From positions 62,001-126,000 of the forward strand of contig NZ_MBTG01000010.1 in NCBI RefSeq assembly GCF_002027705.1: 64,000 nt of DNA, read 5' to 3'. Positions 24,168 to 32,915 of this stretch are shown piece by piece (within the stretch, counting starts at the first letter, position 1; every line of letters begins with the position of its first letter). This stretch comes from Paenibacillus ferrarius (GTDB lineage: Bacteria > Bacillota > Bacilli > Paenibacillales > NBRC-103111). The notes beneath the pieces were generated by a model. It worked only from the letters and a program-made list of their open reading frames with translations. It made no database searches and was not told where the DNA came from. Both the position numbers and the translations under genes were made by a program.

Positions 24168-24488
24168 ATGGGAAAACGACTGAACGAGGAAACACGGCTG
24201 CAAATTGTGAAGGAAGCGTTGGCGGGAATCAAAGTGGGGGTACTAGCTCGGATGTACACGATTCACCCAGAGACGATTCGAGGATGGATCCGGGAACATC
24301 GGGATGAGATTACCCCCGATGAAATTCCTTTAGCCGACGAGCATGTGCAAGAGCTGCAGCGTCTACAAGAAGTCGAGAGCAGGTATGAAAAAGCCGTAAA
24401 GGTTTTAGGTGAGAAAGAACTAGAGATTGAGATTCTGCGAGAGCTGCTAAAAAAGAAGAACCCCGCTTATCTGAAGCCTACGAAGTAG
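24168..24488 (+). CDS. IS3-family transposase OrfA
   Basis: 106 residues: a helix-turn-helix (LNEETRLQIVKEALAGIKVGVLARMYTIHPETIRGWI) followed by a leucine-zipper-like coiled coil (LQEVESRYEKAVKVLGEKELEIEILRELL). Near its end lies the slippery heptamer A AAA AAG (24449-24455), which lets ribosomes move to the -1 frame and make the OrfAB fusion. The start is ATG 24168, with AAGGGG 8 bases upstream. Confidence 0.88.
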   Translation: MGKRLNEETRLQIVKEALAGIKVGVLARMYTIHPETIRGWIREHRDEITPDEIPLADEHVQELQRLQEVESRYEKAVKVLGEKELEIEILRELLKKKNPAYLKPTK

Positions 24489-25417
24489 CCGAACAGTTCA
24501 TTAAGCGGGGAGAACCAGCAGCAATGGTCCTACGGATTCTGAGCGTTTCTGAATCGACGTATTACGATCGGAGAAAACGAGCGCAGCGTTCTGTCGAGCC
24601 AAACATAAGCAGTCAGAGAGGGCGTCCTCAGCCCGGATGGTCAGAAACGAAAACTGGAACGCGCGTCCAGGATGAGCAGATCAAGACGTAGCTGCTGGAG
24701 CTGCTTGAAGGCGAGGAACATGTTTACGGGTACAAACTTCTGGCTGCATGTCTTCGCAGAGATCACCAGTTAATTCTAAACAAGAAAAAGTCCTACCGTT
24801 TATGCACAGAACTAGGCATTCTCCAAAAACAGCGTCCGAGGAGCCGTAAGCACCCGAGGAGGTTGCCCAAAAACCGCGTAGTAACAGGGCCAAATCAGCT
24901 GTGGCAGATGGATATTAAATACGGCTACATCATCGGACTTGAGCGCTTTTTCTTCGTGCTAAGCATAATCGATGTGTTTGACCGTGTCGTGGTCGGACAG
25001 TATCGGGGACCCGTATGTGAGGCCAAACATGCCGTGCAGACGCTAGGATGGGCGTTAAAGGAGCGCATAGCGACGGGCGAATCACTACCCACAATACGGA
25101 CCGATAACGGGCCGCAGTTTCTGAGCAAACTATTTGGCGACAGCTGCGAAAGCTGGGATATGGACCACGAACGGATCCCGCCTCGAACGCCAAATATGAA
25201 TGCATATATTGAGTCGTTCCATAGTGTACTGGAGCGTGATCTATTTAGCCAAGTGGAATTCATGAGCTTCGAGGAGGCTTACGAGGCATTGGATCGGTAT
25301 ATGGATTTTTATAATAACCGAAAAATGCATGGAAGCTTAAAAAAAATGCCTCCAGCGGTCTTTTCCAAGTGGGTCATGACGCTGGAGGATCGAACGATGT
25401 TTCATAAAGCGTTGTAA
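24455..25417 (+). pseudogene. IS3-family transposase OrfB with in-frame stop
   Basis: In the -1 frame relative to orfA the product reads EEPRLSEAYEVAEQFIKRGEPAAMVLRILSVSE, then meets TAG at 24689-24691, and continues in the same frame to 25417. The downstream part has the integrase core: first Asp in QLWQMDIKYG, second in TIRTDNGPQF and Glu in NAYIESFH (DDE triad). A single base change could explain the stop. A free start near 24863 would make only the catalytic half. Confidence 0.85.
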
Positions 25418-25493
25418 AGGCACGAAATAAGAAGCAAGGCTAAGAACACTGTATTTTTGGCTGGGAGGACTCCGGATTTAAGGGGCCTAGCCG

Positions 25494-25569
25494 CAATCGC
25501 AGGAATTTATTGATTTTCTACTAAAGTAAGCTTAAAAGGATGTATTATCGCAGGCTATTTAAAATACGG
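25494..25569. repeat. Tandem 232-bp repeat, copy 1, right part
   Basis: It resumes with CAATCGCAGG after the IS and ends at AAAATACGG. Left plus right parts minus the duplication equal 233 bases, matching the intact copies. Confidence 0.9.
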
Positions 25570-25801
25570 CAAGGTGAAGCGAAGCGGGTTGGTTCACGAA
25601 GTCTGAAAGCCTGCAAATGTACAGGCTTTTTCAACAAAATCATCCGAAAAGTGGGAAAGCCTGCGATAATGCAGGCTTTCCCAGCTTTTTCATCCTGATA
25701 TCAGAAATAGCCAACAAAAACCTGCGCAATCGCAGGAATTTATTGATTTTCTGCTAAAACATGCTCAAAAGAATGTATTATCGCAGGCTTTTAAAATACG
25801 G
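25570..25801. repeat. Tandem 232-bp repeat, copy 2
   Basis: An intact unit holding several palindromes of the type AGCCTGC-n6-GCAGGCT and CCTGCGCAATCGCAGG. It is noncoding. Confidence 0.92.
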
Positions 25802-26033
25802 CAAGGTGAGGCGAAGCGGGTTGGCTCACGAAGCCTGAAAGCCTGCAAATGTGCAGGCTTTTTCAACAAAATCATCCGAAAAGTGGGAAAGCCTGCGATA
25901 ATGCAGGCTTTTTCAGCTTTTTCATCCTGAAATCAGAAATAGCCCACAAAAACCTGCACAATCGCAGGAATTTATTGATTTTCCACTAAAACAAGCTCAA
26001 AAACCTGCACAATCGCAGGCTTTTAAAGATACA
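25802..26033. repeat. Tandem 232-bp repeat, copy 3
   Basis: A third unit in direct tandem with copy 2. It ends with an extra CCTGCACAATCGCAGG palindrome, about 150 bases before the DHA2 pump gene. Confidence 0.9.
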
Positions 26034-26187
26034 ACCGCATCTCCATGGAAGTCCGTGCCGTTGATTGCATGGACAATAAGTGCCTCTACATGTATTATTT
26101 AACCATTTTTTGTGCAACCGCAGAGATTCGGAAATAGCTGTGATAAGATGGTTGGAAACGAGGCTAGATGTGAAAGAAGGGAATTCA

Positions 26188-27573
26188 ATGACAACCACAC
26201 TCCATCCCAAAAGATGGGGCATCCTGCAAATCATTAATATGGGTACGCTTATATCAACGTTGGATGTTGGTATCGTTAATGTAACCTTGCCTACGATGGC
26301 AGAGCAGTATGGCGTTTCCTTGGCGCAAATTCAGTGGGTAGCGACGGCTTACCTGCTCACGATGGTCGCTTTACTGCCTTTTATGGGCAAAATATCGGAC
26401 AAATGGGACCGCAGAAACATCTACAGCTACGGATTTCTGGTGTTTAGCGCAGGCTCCATGTGCATCGCTTTATCGGACAGTTTCTTAGGGATGATCCTAT
26501 CCCGCTGCTTGCAAGGTATCGGTGCTACGATGATTATGGCGAATAGTCAAGCGATGGTTCGCCAAGTATTCCCCGATCATGAACGAGGTCGTGCACTTGG
26601 CGTAAACGCAGTCGTCATCGCCATCGGAACGATGGGCGGTCCAGCACTGGGAGGCATCCTCCTGGAATGGGTGAGCTGGCCGTGGCTGTTTTGGATCAAT
26701 GTGCCGATTGGACTGATAGCCTTTGTGCTAGGACTTCGGTGGTTCCCTAGGGTGAAGAACAATGGATCTAACACGTCGTTTGATCTACTGGGTTCTTTTT
26801 TGCTTGCTGGTGCTATGTTTCTGTTGATGCTTGCGGCTGAAGGAAGCAAAGAGCAAGGTTTTACAACGACTACTCTGACGGAAGCCATTGTAGGTATTGT
26901 TGACTTAATTGTTTTTATTTTATATGAACGACGTAATCCACAAGGCATCCTGGATCGGGAATTGTTCAATAATCGAACTATTTTATTAGGGAATGCAAGC
27001 TCATTTCTGATGAATTTAGCGCAGACGGCAACGTTAATCCCCATCGCTTTTTACTTGCAGGGACAGTTAGGTTTCTCGACTTGGATGACAGGTGTTTTGT
27101 TGATTCTGCAACCGCTGCTTATGGGGATTGTCGCTCCTTACGCGGGAAGGTTTCGAGACTTGTATGGGGGCTATTTCCCTATCACGTCAGGGGCTCTGTT
27201 CGGAGCTGTATCCATGCTTTTGGTAGTATGTTTCCCAAAAGTTAGCGGGCTTGCAATCGGATTGCAGCTTGCCTTGTTCGGTATCGCTACAGGATTGTTC
27301 CACGCAACAAACAATGCGGAAATCATGAGTGCTGCGCCCGAGTCAAAGCTAAGCTTGGCTGGAAGCCTGCTCGCGATGGTGCGATACATGGGGCAAATTG
27401 CCGGAATTGGCTTAGCTACACTCTTGGTCGGCCACATGGGATTCGATGGGGGCGGGACTGGGGAAACCAGCGTATCCATGCGAATACTTTTTGGTATTTG
27501 CTGCTTAAGCTGCCTAGTTGTAGCTGGGGTGGGACGGTCAATGCCGCGGAGTAAACCTCTTCCTACTGATTGA
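26188..27573 (+). CDS. MFS transporter, DHA2 (EmrB/QacA) family
   Basis: 461 residues with about 14 membrane segments. Motifs: LDVGIVNVTLPTMAEQYGVSLAQIQWVATAYLL (TM1 and motif D1), GKISDKWDRRNIYSYG (motif A), LSRCLQGIGATMIMANSQAMV and VVIAIGTMGGPALGGILLEWVSWPWLFWINVPIG (motif C). It is a proton-driven drug exporter of the inner membrane; substrates are not deducible. The start at 26188 follows GAAGGG; the extension to 26080 lacks a site and crosses unrelated sequence. It is followed by a hairpin terminator. Confidence 0.9.
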   Translation: MTTTLHPKRWGILQIINMGTLISTLDVGIVNVTLPTMAEQYGVSLAQIQWVATAYLLTMVALLPFMGKISDKWDRRNIYSYGFLVFSAGSMCIALSDSFLGMILSRCLQGIGATMIMANSQAMVRQVFPDHERGRALGVNAVVIAIGTMGGPALGGILLEWVSWPWLFWINVPIGLIAFVLGLRWFPRVKNNGSNTSFDLLGSFLLAGAMFLLMLAAEGSKEQGFTTTTLTEAIVGIVDLIVFILYERRNPQGILDRELFNNRTILLGNASSFLMNLAQTATLIPIAFYLQGQLGFSTWMTGVLLILQPLLMGIVAPYAGRFRDLYGGYFPITSGALFGAVSMLLVVCFPKVSGLAIGLQLALFGIATGLFHATNNAEIMSAAPESKLSLAGSLLAMVRYMGQIAGIGLATLLVGHMGFDGGGTGETSVSMRILFGICCLSCLVVAGVGRSMPRSKPLPTD

Positions 27574-27603
27574 GTTGACACAATCGTTGCAAGGTATTTG
27601 ACT

Positions 27604-27628
27604 AAAGCTTGAGAAATCAAGCTTTTTG
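27604..27628 (+). terminator. Rho-independent terminator
   Basis: AAAGCTTG-AGAAAT-CAAGCTTT followed by TTG. It ends the DHA2 pump gene. Confidence 0.75.
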
Positions 27629-27789
27629 TTGTTATTATAGGAAATAGCTCGCCAATTGGTTAATTCCTAAGTTTTATTTCATTAGGCATATCGATTCTTA
27701 TGGAATTTATTATTCAACACTGGTGTTCTTAATTGCCTCATCAGTTGCTCACTTATATTTTAATGAAATCAAATAACGGAGGAATCGCA

Positions 27790-28098
27790 ATGAGTCAGCG
27801 CTATCGAATCACTAGAGCCATGCAGGAAAAGGACAATGCAGCGAACACCATATCTTTGGAAGAGTGCAAACAGTATTTCGCATCCCAACCCGATTTCACC
27901 TATACGTCCTTATTTACGGTGACGGGGGCCACAAGCATGTCAATCGAGGGGGATTTTTTCATGTGGAGCTGCGGCGATACGAAGATTCCTTTTCGGCATT
28001 ATCAGGGAGATATTTACGTATCCGGGACCAATGAAGCTGTGATTCCGAAGATGCTGGAGATTGCGAGCGAATTGGAGGCCGATGTGCTGGAAGGGTGA
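27790..28098 (+). CDS. Small unrecognised protein
   Basis: 102 residues, soluble, no signal peptide. The ribosome site CGGAGGA precedes ATG 27790 (the frame is open further upstream without a site). It reads as an alpha/beta protein with a central FMWSCGDTKIPFRHYQGDIYVSGTNEAVIPKMLEIASELEADVLEG, reminiscent of small conserved Bacillales proteins of unknown function. It is monocistronic, with a terminator downstream. Confidence 0.75.
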   Translation: MSQRYRITRAMQEKDNAANTISLEECKQYFASQPDFTYTSLFTVTGATSMSIEGDFFMWSCGDTKIPFRHYQGDIYVSGTNEAVIPKMLEIASELEADVLEG

Positions 28099-28124
28099 GT
28101 TATGCTTGTGCACGCAAGCAACGG

Positions 28125-28155
28125 AAAGGCAGCCGTGTGAGGGTTGTCTTTTTTG
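28125..28155 (+). terminator. Rho-independent terminator
   Basis: AAAGGCAGCC pairs with GGGTTGTCTT (two G-T pairs), then a T run. Confidence 0.65.
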
Positions 28156-28205
28156 GCGGGTCCTTCTATGTTAAGATGTGGTTAAAACAATAGGTGGATT
28201 CAACG

Positions 28206-28937
28206 ATGAATTATTCGCAAATAATGGGAATTCCAGTACCGAAAATCACGATGGAAGAAACAGTGGAAATCATTGACCAAGTCATTACGGAAAAAAAAGC
28301 GGAATTGTTCCATGTGGTAACGCTTAATCCAGAGATAACGATGTCTTGTCAGCATGATTCACAGCTTCGATCTATCATAGATGAAGCGGGCCACATCACG
28401 GCGGATGGTGCGGGTATTGTGATGGTTTCTCGTTTAAAAGGAAATCCACTTCCTGAACGCGTTACTGGATGTGATCTGCTGATCCATTTATTGGAGATGG
28501 GGAACAGAAACCATTGGTCATTTTATTTACTGGGCGCTAGTGAGATGACAAGTAGCAAAGCGGCAGAAGAGATAAATTCGAGATACCCGAATATTTCCCT
28601 AATGGGTAGACAGCATGGCTTTTTTGAGGAGAAGGATGAGTCGCGGATGGTTGAAGAAATTGCGGCCTTGAGCCCCGATGTCTTGGTCGTTGCGCTTGGA
28701 GCTCCAAAGGCTGAATTCTGGATACATAAGTTCAAAAGCCGATTGAATGTTAGGGTTGCTATTGGTGTTGGTGGAAGTCTGGATGTCATCGCCGGGACAG
28801 TCAAAAGAGCGCCAGTTGTTTGGCGGAAGTTAAATGTGGAATGGCTGTATCGATTAATAAATCAACCGTCCAGATGGAGAAGACAGTTGATTTTGCCTCG
28901 ATTTGCCGTAAAAGCTTTCATGTTTAAAGAAAAATAG
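28206..28937 (+). CDS. tagA: WecG/TagA/CpsF-family glycosyltransferase
   Basis: 243 residues, GT26 family. Shared features: HVVTLNPEITMSCQHD near the N-terminus with the conserved Thr, ITADGAGIVMVSRL with the catalytic-region Asp, LLGASEMTSSKAAEEI, PDVLVVALGAPKAEFWI and GVGGSLDVIAGTVKRAPVVWRKLNVEWLYRLINQPSR. TagA adds ManNAc to undecaprenyl-PP-GlcNAc, the committed step of wall polymer (teichoic acid) linkage. It acts at the inner face of the membrane. ATG 28206 is preceded by AGGTGG; a GTG at 28194 overlaps that site. No other wall-polymer gene is adjacent. Confidence 0.9.
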   Translation: MNYSQIMGIPVPKITMEETVEIIDQVITEKKAELFHVVTLNPEITMSCQHDSQLRSIIDEAGHITADGAGIVMVSRLKGNPLPERVTGCDLLIHLLEMGNRNHWSFYLLGASEMTSSKAAEEINSRYPNISLMGRQHGFFEEKDESRMVEEIAALSPDVLVVALGAPKAEFWIHKFKSRLNVRVAIGVGGSLDVIAGTVKRAPVVWRKLNVEWLYRLINQPSRWRRQLILPRFAVKAFMFKEK

Positions 28938-28940
28938 CGG

Positions 28941-28971
28941 AGAAGCTTGCTGGTCAAGCTTCTTCTTTTTG
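28941..28971. terminator. Bidirectional terminator
   Basis: AGAAGCTTG...CAAGCTTCT followed by TCTTTTTG. It overlaps the 3' end of the convergent response regulator gene. Confidence 0.75.
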
Positions 28972-29667
28972 TTCTTTAAGCTCATGAAGATAAGCCACGG
29001 CTTCAGATCGGTTGGTAACATTCAACTTTTTGTAAATCGTGCTCAAATAATTTTTTACAGTGCCAGTTGTCAAAAATAATTCGGTAGCAATTGCCTGATT
29101 AGACTTTCCTTGTTTGAGGTTCCTTACAATATTTCGTTCCTGTATGGATAAAAAGTGCAACTTATCTTCATAGGGCTGGTCGGAATAAGTGGGGGTGCCA
29201 ACTTCTTTCGCTGAATTTTTTTGGTGTTGTTCGGAGGCATGGAGTGCCTGAACAAGGCGCTGCTGAATGCTGGAAGGGTAATTGATACGCCCATCGAGAC
29301 AGTCTTGAATCGTAGAAAGAATTTTCTCTGTTTCAACCCCTTTGATTAAGAAACCGCTTGCTCCGTGGCAAAGTGCTTCCCAGATATATTCTTCATCCTC
29401 GAAGGTTGTCAAAATCAACACCTTAGTATCAGGGAATTCCAATTTGATTTGCCTGGTCGCTTCCAAACCATCCAGCTTCGGCATATGAATGTCCATCAAT
29501 ACGAGCTGCGGACGATGCTGTTGTACTTGCGTTATTGTTGCCAACCCATCGCCTGTTTTGGCTACTACGGTATAGTTGTCCTCCATGTTTAGAATGGCTG
29601 CTAAGCCGTCGCGAATTAAGGGTTGATCATCTGCGATAAGAATCGTTGTTTTAGTCAGGTTACTCAC
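28954..29667 (-). CDS. NarL/LuxR-family response regulator
   Basis: 237 residues. Receiver: ILIADDQPLIRDGLAAIL, phospho-Asp in PQLVLMDIHMPKLDG, Thr in ILTTFEDEE and Lys in GFLIKGV. A linker of about 60 residues precedes a LuxR-type helix-turn-helix (LSIQERNIVRNLKQGKSNQAIATELFLTTGTVKNYLSTIYKKLNVTNRSEAVAYL). It overlaps the kinase gene upstream on the strand by 8 bases, so the pair is translated together. The layout resembles DesKR/LiaRS-like systems; targets are unknown. Confidence 0.94.
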   Translation of the reverse strand: MSNLTKTTILIADDQPLIRDGLAAILNMEDNYTVVAKTGDGLATITQVQQHRPQLVLMDIHMPKLDGLEATRQIKLEFPDTKVLILTTFEDEEYIWEALCHGASGFLIKGVETEKILSTIQDCLDGRINYPSSIQQRLVQALHASEQHQKNSAKEVGTPTYSDQPYEDKLHFLSIQERNIVRNLKQGKSNQAIATELFLTTGTVKNYLSTIYKKLNVTNRSEAVAYLHELKEQKEEA

Positions 29668-30856
29668 TCCGTCCGATCTTGTTCGTCTGAACAGGTATTG
29701 TTATCTCCAGGATGACGCCACTGGCATGTTCTTTGGTTGATATGGATAACTCACCGCCTACATCCTCAACCCGCTCTTTCATAGCATTCAGACCAAATCC
29801 ATGAATAATGCGAATGGGGGACTTGCCATTATCAGATAATACAAATCGAAGGAATGCGGTATGTAATGTCAAAGAAAACTGGAAATGGGTGCTGGCCCCA
29901 TGGCGAATCCCATTCGTTAATCCCTCTTGCAATGCCCGGTAAATGGCGATCTCGATCATCGGTGACAGATCTGGCAGCGACGCGTCAATATGGCTTTCAA
30001 TTTCCACGTTGGTTTGTTTGGAAGTTTCATGGATCAACCCTTGAAGCTCGAGTATAAACTGGTGTCCAGGGATATTTTCACGCAAGAGATGCACGGAAGT
30101 TCTCACGTCATCCAGACCGCTGAGAATATTCTCTTTTGTTCGATCTATCATTTCTACCGCAATCGAATATTGGGTTTTGCCAATGGCATGAGATGCCGCC
30201 TGCAAGCCGGTTAACGCAGATGTCAACGTATGTCCAACGGAGTCGTGAATTTCGCGAGAGATTCGCGTTCGTTCTTGTAATTTTGCCCTTCTTTCCAACT
30301 CAATGGAGGCGATGCGTAGTTGTTCATTGTCTCTGGCTAATTGATTCTTTTGTTGAAAAGCAATTTTGGCTAGCAGGCTAATTCCAAAAATAGCAAAGTA
30401 CTCAATGATACGAGGCAAAACATAATAGATTTCATCAAAAGGCGGAAAATAGTGATAGATTCGAAGGCTTATCACACAGATCAGATAACTGGCAATTGTG
30501 AACAAGATGGATTGGTTTCTGGAGCGATAAAAAGTAAATTCTCCTATGAGAATCAGGATATAAATTTGTGCGAAAAAATCTTCCGACAAGACAGAAATAA
30601 CGATCGCCAAGGCCAGTTGGAAGATTAAAAATAGGAAACCCGTCGGGCTATTTAAGTTTATTTTTAAGAGATAATCCCGAATCAGCACGGCAACCATATA
30701 GCCAATTGACAACAAGCATAACTCAAATGAAAAATCGGGTGTATGGACCAGTAAGATTATCGTTGTTCCGAGAACGATCGTCGTCAAGATTAGTTTGATT
30801 CGATAATTTAATTGTGCATCCAAATTAGACCTCGCATGGAATAGGAGTATGTACAC
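29660..30856 (-). CDS. NarL-type sensor histidine kinase
   Basis: 398 residues with about six hydrophobic segments in the first 170 residues, then the HisKA_3 box RISREIHDSVGHTLTSALTGLQAA with the phospho-His, and an HATPase domain with ALQEGLTNGIRHGA and GFGLNAMKERVEDVGGELSI. It probably senses a membrane or envelope signal without a large external domain. The start is uncertain: GTG 30856 lies inside an AGGAG-containing hairpin (AGGAGTGTACATACTCCT), and TTG 30823 follows GCGAGG. It works with the overlapping response regulator. Confidence 0.92.
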   Translation of the reverse strand: MYILLFHARSNLDAQLNYRIKLILTTIVLGTTIILLVHTPDFSFELCLLSIGYMVAVLIRDYLLKINLNSPTGFLFLIFQLALAIVISVLSEDFFAQIYILILIGEFTFYRSRNQSILFTIASYLICVISLRIYHYFPPFDEIYYVLPRIIEYFAIFGISLLAKIAFQQKNQLARDNEQLRIASIELERRAKLQERTRISREIHDSVGHTLTSALTGLQAASHAIGKTQYSIAVEMIDRTKENILSGLDDVRTSVHLLRENIPGHQFILELQGLIHETSKQTNVEIESHIDASLPDLSPMIEIAIYRALQEGLTNGIRHGASTHFQFSLTLHTAFLRFVLSDNGKSPIRIIHGFGLNAMKERVEDVGGELSISTKEHASGVILEITIPVQTNKIGRSE

Positions 30857-31063
30857 TCCTTATTTTAACATAAACATGACTTAAGTCATATGTTTTGGGA
30901 ATTATTGTCGAAAAATAGCTATAATTCGTGCCGTTTGGTGAAGTTCTTCATCTACAATAGGTCATTGGTTTTATTTATAATGAAGATAGACTGAAGCGGA
31001 GTGGAACTTTGTACTTATCCTAACATCCGTATTTGAAATAGAGTTAAAAGGGGTCCTTTACCA

Positions 31064-31216
31064 ATGTTTCTGATTATCTGGAACGCAATAGGTTGCTTTC
31101 TTTTTATTTCTATAATGCTGATTGTCAATGGTTTAATAAGGGAAAGAAAGTCTGAGCAGGCGGAGCTGCCACCAGACAGCAAGAAAACCTTGTATGAAGA
31201 ACGACGCTGCTCTTGA
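31064..31216 (+). CDS. Small single-pass membrane protein
   Basis: 50 residues: a hydrophobic segment (FLIIWNAIGCFLFISIMLIVNGLI) and a charged tail (RERKSEQAELPPDSKK). AAGGGG precedes the ATG. Its 3' end overlaps the LuxR-type gene (31194) in another frame, so they could be coupled or be the halves of one broken gene. Confidence 0.5.
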   Translation: MFLIIWNAIGCFLFISIMLIVNGLIRERKSEQAELPPDSKKTLYEERRCS

Positions 31217-31517
31217 ACAATGCGACAGGGAATACAAGCAATTGAATGACTTTCTGTCTCAGCGAACGGAGCGCGCCATGCAGCTATTTTCAGATGCCTA
31301 TCACTTTACTCAGCGGGAATCGGAAATTCTCATTCTGATTGCCGTATACGGTTTGTCTAATCGCGAAGTCGCTGAACAGTGCTTGATTAGTGAAAAAACA
31401 GTCAAAAATCATCTTGCCAATATGATGAAGAAAATCGATAGCCGTTCTATACGGAAATTGCTTTCCCTATTTATCAATCATGTCATTCTGCACACGAAAG
31501 AGAATCGCTCCACTTAA
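31194..31517 (+). CDS. LuxR-type helix-turn-helix protein
   Basis: 107 residues without a receiver or ligand domain. A helical N-terminal half (NDAALEQCDREYKQLNDFLSQRTERAMQLF) is followed by a complete LuxR domain (FTQRESEILILIAVYGLSNREVAEQCLISEKTVKNHLANMMKKIDSRSIRKLL). The ribosome site is weak, and the start lies inside the previous small membrane ORF. It could be a stand-alone regulator of the secreted protein downstream, or the detached output part of a membrane-bound regulator. Confidence 0.75.
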   Translation: MKNDAALEQCDREYKQLNDFLSQRTERAMQLFSDAYHFTQRESEILILIAVYGLSNREVAEQCLISEKTVKNHLANMMKKIDSRSIRKLLSLFINHVILHTKENRST

Positions 31518-31581
31518 ACAAATAGTGAATGTATACGATTGGTAGTATTCGTGGGGAGGGTTCTATATTTCGCTCATCGGT

Positions 31582-32814
31582 GTGTTCAAACAAAGTGTGA
31601 TTGTGATCGTTTCTGCGCTATCTTTATTTTCGATTTCAAGTCAGGTTCATGCCAGGAATGAAACGAATTTGGCCTTAAATCCGGCACCCGAGACGAACTT
31701 ATTTCCAAGCGTTTCAGCATCTTATACCTGTGGCTGTGATCGTGTTTGGAGCATAGTGAACGGTGTGATCTCTTACACGGATGATCCGCGTGATCGATGG
31801 ACCAATTATGGTTCAGGCAATGAAAAGGATTGGCTGGCTATTGACTTTGGTTCGGCTAGAACGTTTAATCAAGCCAAATTATACGTATTTGATGATGGTG
31901 GAGGTGTTCAGCCATCGGCAGATTATCTGATCCAGTATTGGGATGACAGCAGCGGTTGGATGAATCTAACGAACCCAATCAGAACCCCAGCGATACCCGA
32001 AGCCTTTTTAAATACAGTCAATTTTGATGCCGTTACATCGTGTAAACTCAAAATTGTATTTACGAATAATAATGCGTATGTTGGCCTTGTTGAGCTTGAA
32101 GTTTTTTTGCATCACACGGAAGAGGAAGAACAGGCAATAACAGATGTGATGACGCGAATAGAACACTTGCCGAGTCAAGCTGAAGTTGTATTATCTGATA
32201 AGCCTGCGATCACAGCAGCTCGTGCGGCGTATGAGTTGCTCGCTGCAAGTCAAAAAAAAGGCTTTGTAACGAATCTAAGTAGACTAACAGCCGCGGAAGA
32301 AGCCATTATCGCACTGGAGGCTGTCACTCCTCCTGAAGGCATAGATGTGGCAATCCTGTCCGCTTTTGGAGACGCTGCTGGACATACGATCACGATAAAA
32401 GTATCTTCGGTTCTAGACATAACGTATGGTATACAGGCGGATAAATTCATGGTTACAGAAGATGAAACACCTGTTTCTGTCATGAATGCTGTCTATGATG
32501 TAACCGATAGCAGTCATCAAACCATTAAACTAACATTCTCCTCGCCGGTGCTATCGAATGCTGCTTCAGTTCATTTGTCTATACAAAGCGGTGCATTCAA
32601 ATCAAGCAATAATGAATTCAACCATGCCGTTCCTTGGCGACCTGTAATCACATTCAACAATTTGGATCTTACGCTCGATCATCGAATTGGCATTGATGAT
32701 ATCGTGCAAATCATTATTCATCCATCAAGGCTCTTTGATGTCAATCAAGATGGGATGTTTACTAAAGAGGATATATCAGATCTATTGAAGCAAATTTCAC
32801 CCAGTTTCAATTAA
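31582..32814 (+). CDS. Secreted protein with discoidin-like and dockerin-like domains
   Basis: 410 residues. A signal peptide (VIVIVSALSLFSISSQVHA, cut near residue 24) precedes an F5/8 type C (discoidin-like) carbohydrate-binding fold (residues about 30-180: DDPRDRWTNYGSGNEKDWLAIDFGSARTFNQAKLYVFDDGGGVQPSADYLIQYWD). A helical spacer and an Ig-like region follow. The last 45 residues carry two EF-hand-like loops (DLTLDHRIGIDD and DVNQDGMFTKED), the pattern of a dockerin. GTG 31582 is assumed; GGGGAGGG at 31553-31560 lies 21 bases away and would fit an in-frame ATT at 31567 far better. A terminator follows. Confidence 0.82.
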   Translation: MFKQSVIVIVSALSLFSISSQVHARNETNLALNPAPETNLFPSVSASYTCGCDRVWSIVNGVISYTDDPRDRWTNYGSGNEKDWLAIDFGSARTFNQAKLYVFDDGGGVQPSADYLIQYWDDSSGWMNLTNPIRTPAIPEAFLNTVNFDAVTSCKLKIVFTNNNAYVGLVELEVFLHHTEEEEQAITDVMTRIEHLPSQAEVVLSDKPAITAARAAYELLAASQKKGFVTNLSRLTAAEEAIIALEAVTPPEGIDVAILSAFGDAAGHTITIKVSSVLDITYGIQADKFMVTEDETPVSVMNAVYDVTDSSHQTIKLTFSSPVLSNAASVHLSIQSGAFKSSNNEFNHAVPWRPVITFNNLDLTLDHRIGIDDIVQIIIHPSRLFDVNQDGMFTKEDISDLLKQISPSFN

Positions 32815-32844
32815 ATGAATGGCACTTGTGGTATATGGATACAA

Positions 32845-32893
32845 AAAATGCGCTGGTTGAGAAGAACATTCTTCTCAATCAACGCATTTTTGT
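32845..32893. terminator. Bidirectional terminator
   Basis: A long imperfect stem, AAATGCG...GGTTGAGAAGAA with TTCTTCTCAATCA...CGCATTT, plus T runs. It separates the secreted-protein gene from the convergent speH. Confidence 0.88.
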
Positions 32894-32915
32894 GTTTAGC
32901 TAGGTGATCCAACCA

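Larger units (their letters stand above)
24097..25493 (+). mobile_element. IS3-family insertion sequence, 1397 bp
   Basis: It is bounded by a 5-base direct duplication CAATC (24092-24096 and 25494-25498), deduced exactly because the element interrupts a repeat whose two intact copies follow. Imperfect inverted ends: AGGCCCC...GGAGTCCTCCC at the left and its complement GGGAGGACTCC...GGGGCCT at the right. It encodes orfA, an A6G slippery site and orfB with a DDE integrase core. orfB has an internal stop, so the copy is probably inactive unless complemented. Confidence 0.88.

Noticed and set aside
23935..26033. CRISPR array, because of repeated palindromes
   Set aside because: Units are 232 bp, in direct tandem without unique spacers, and no cas gene is present.
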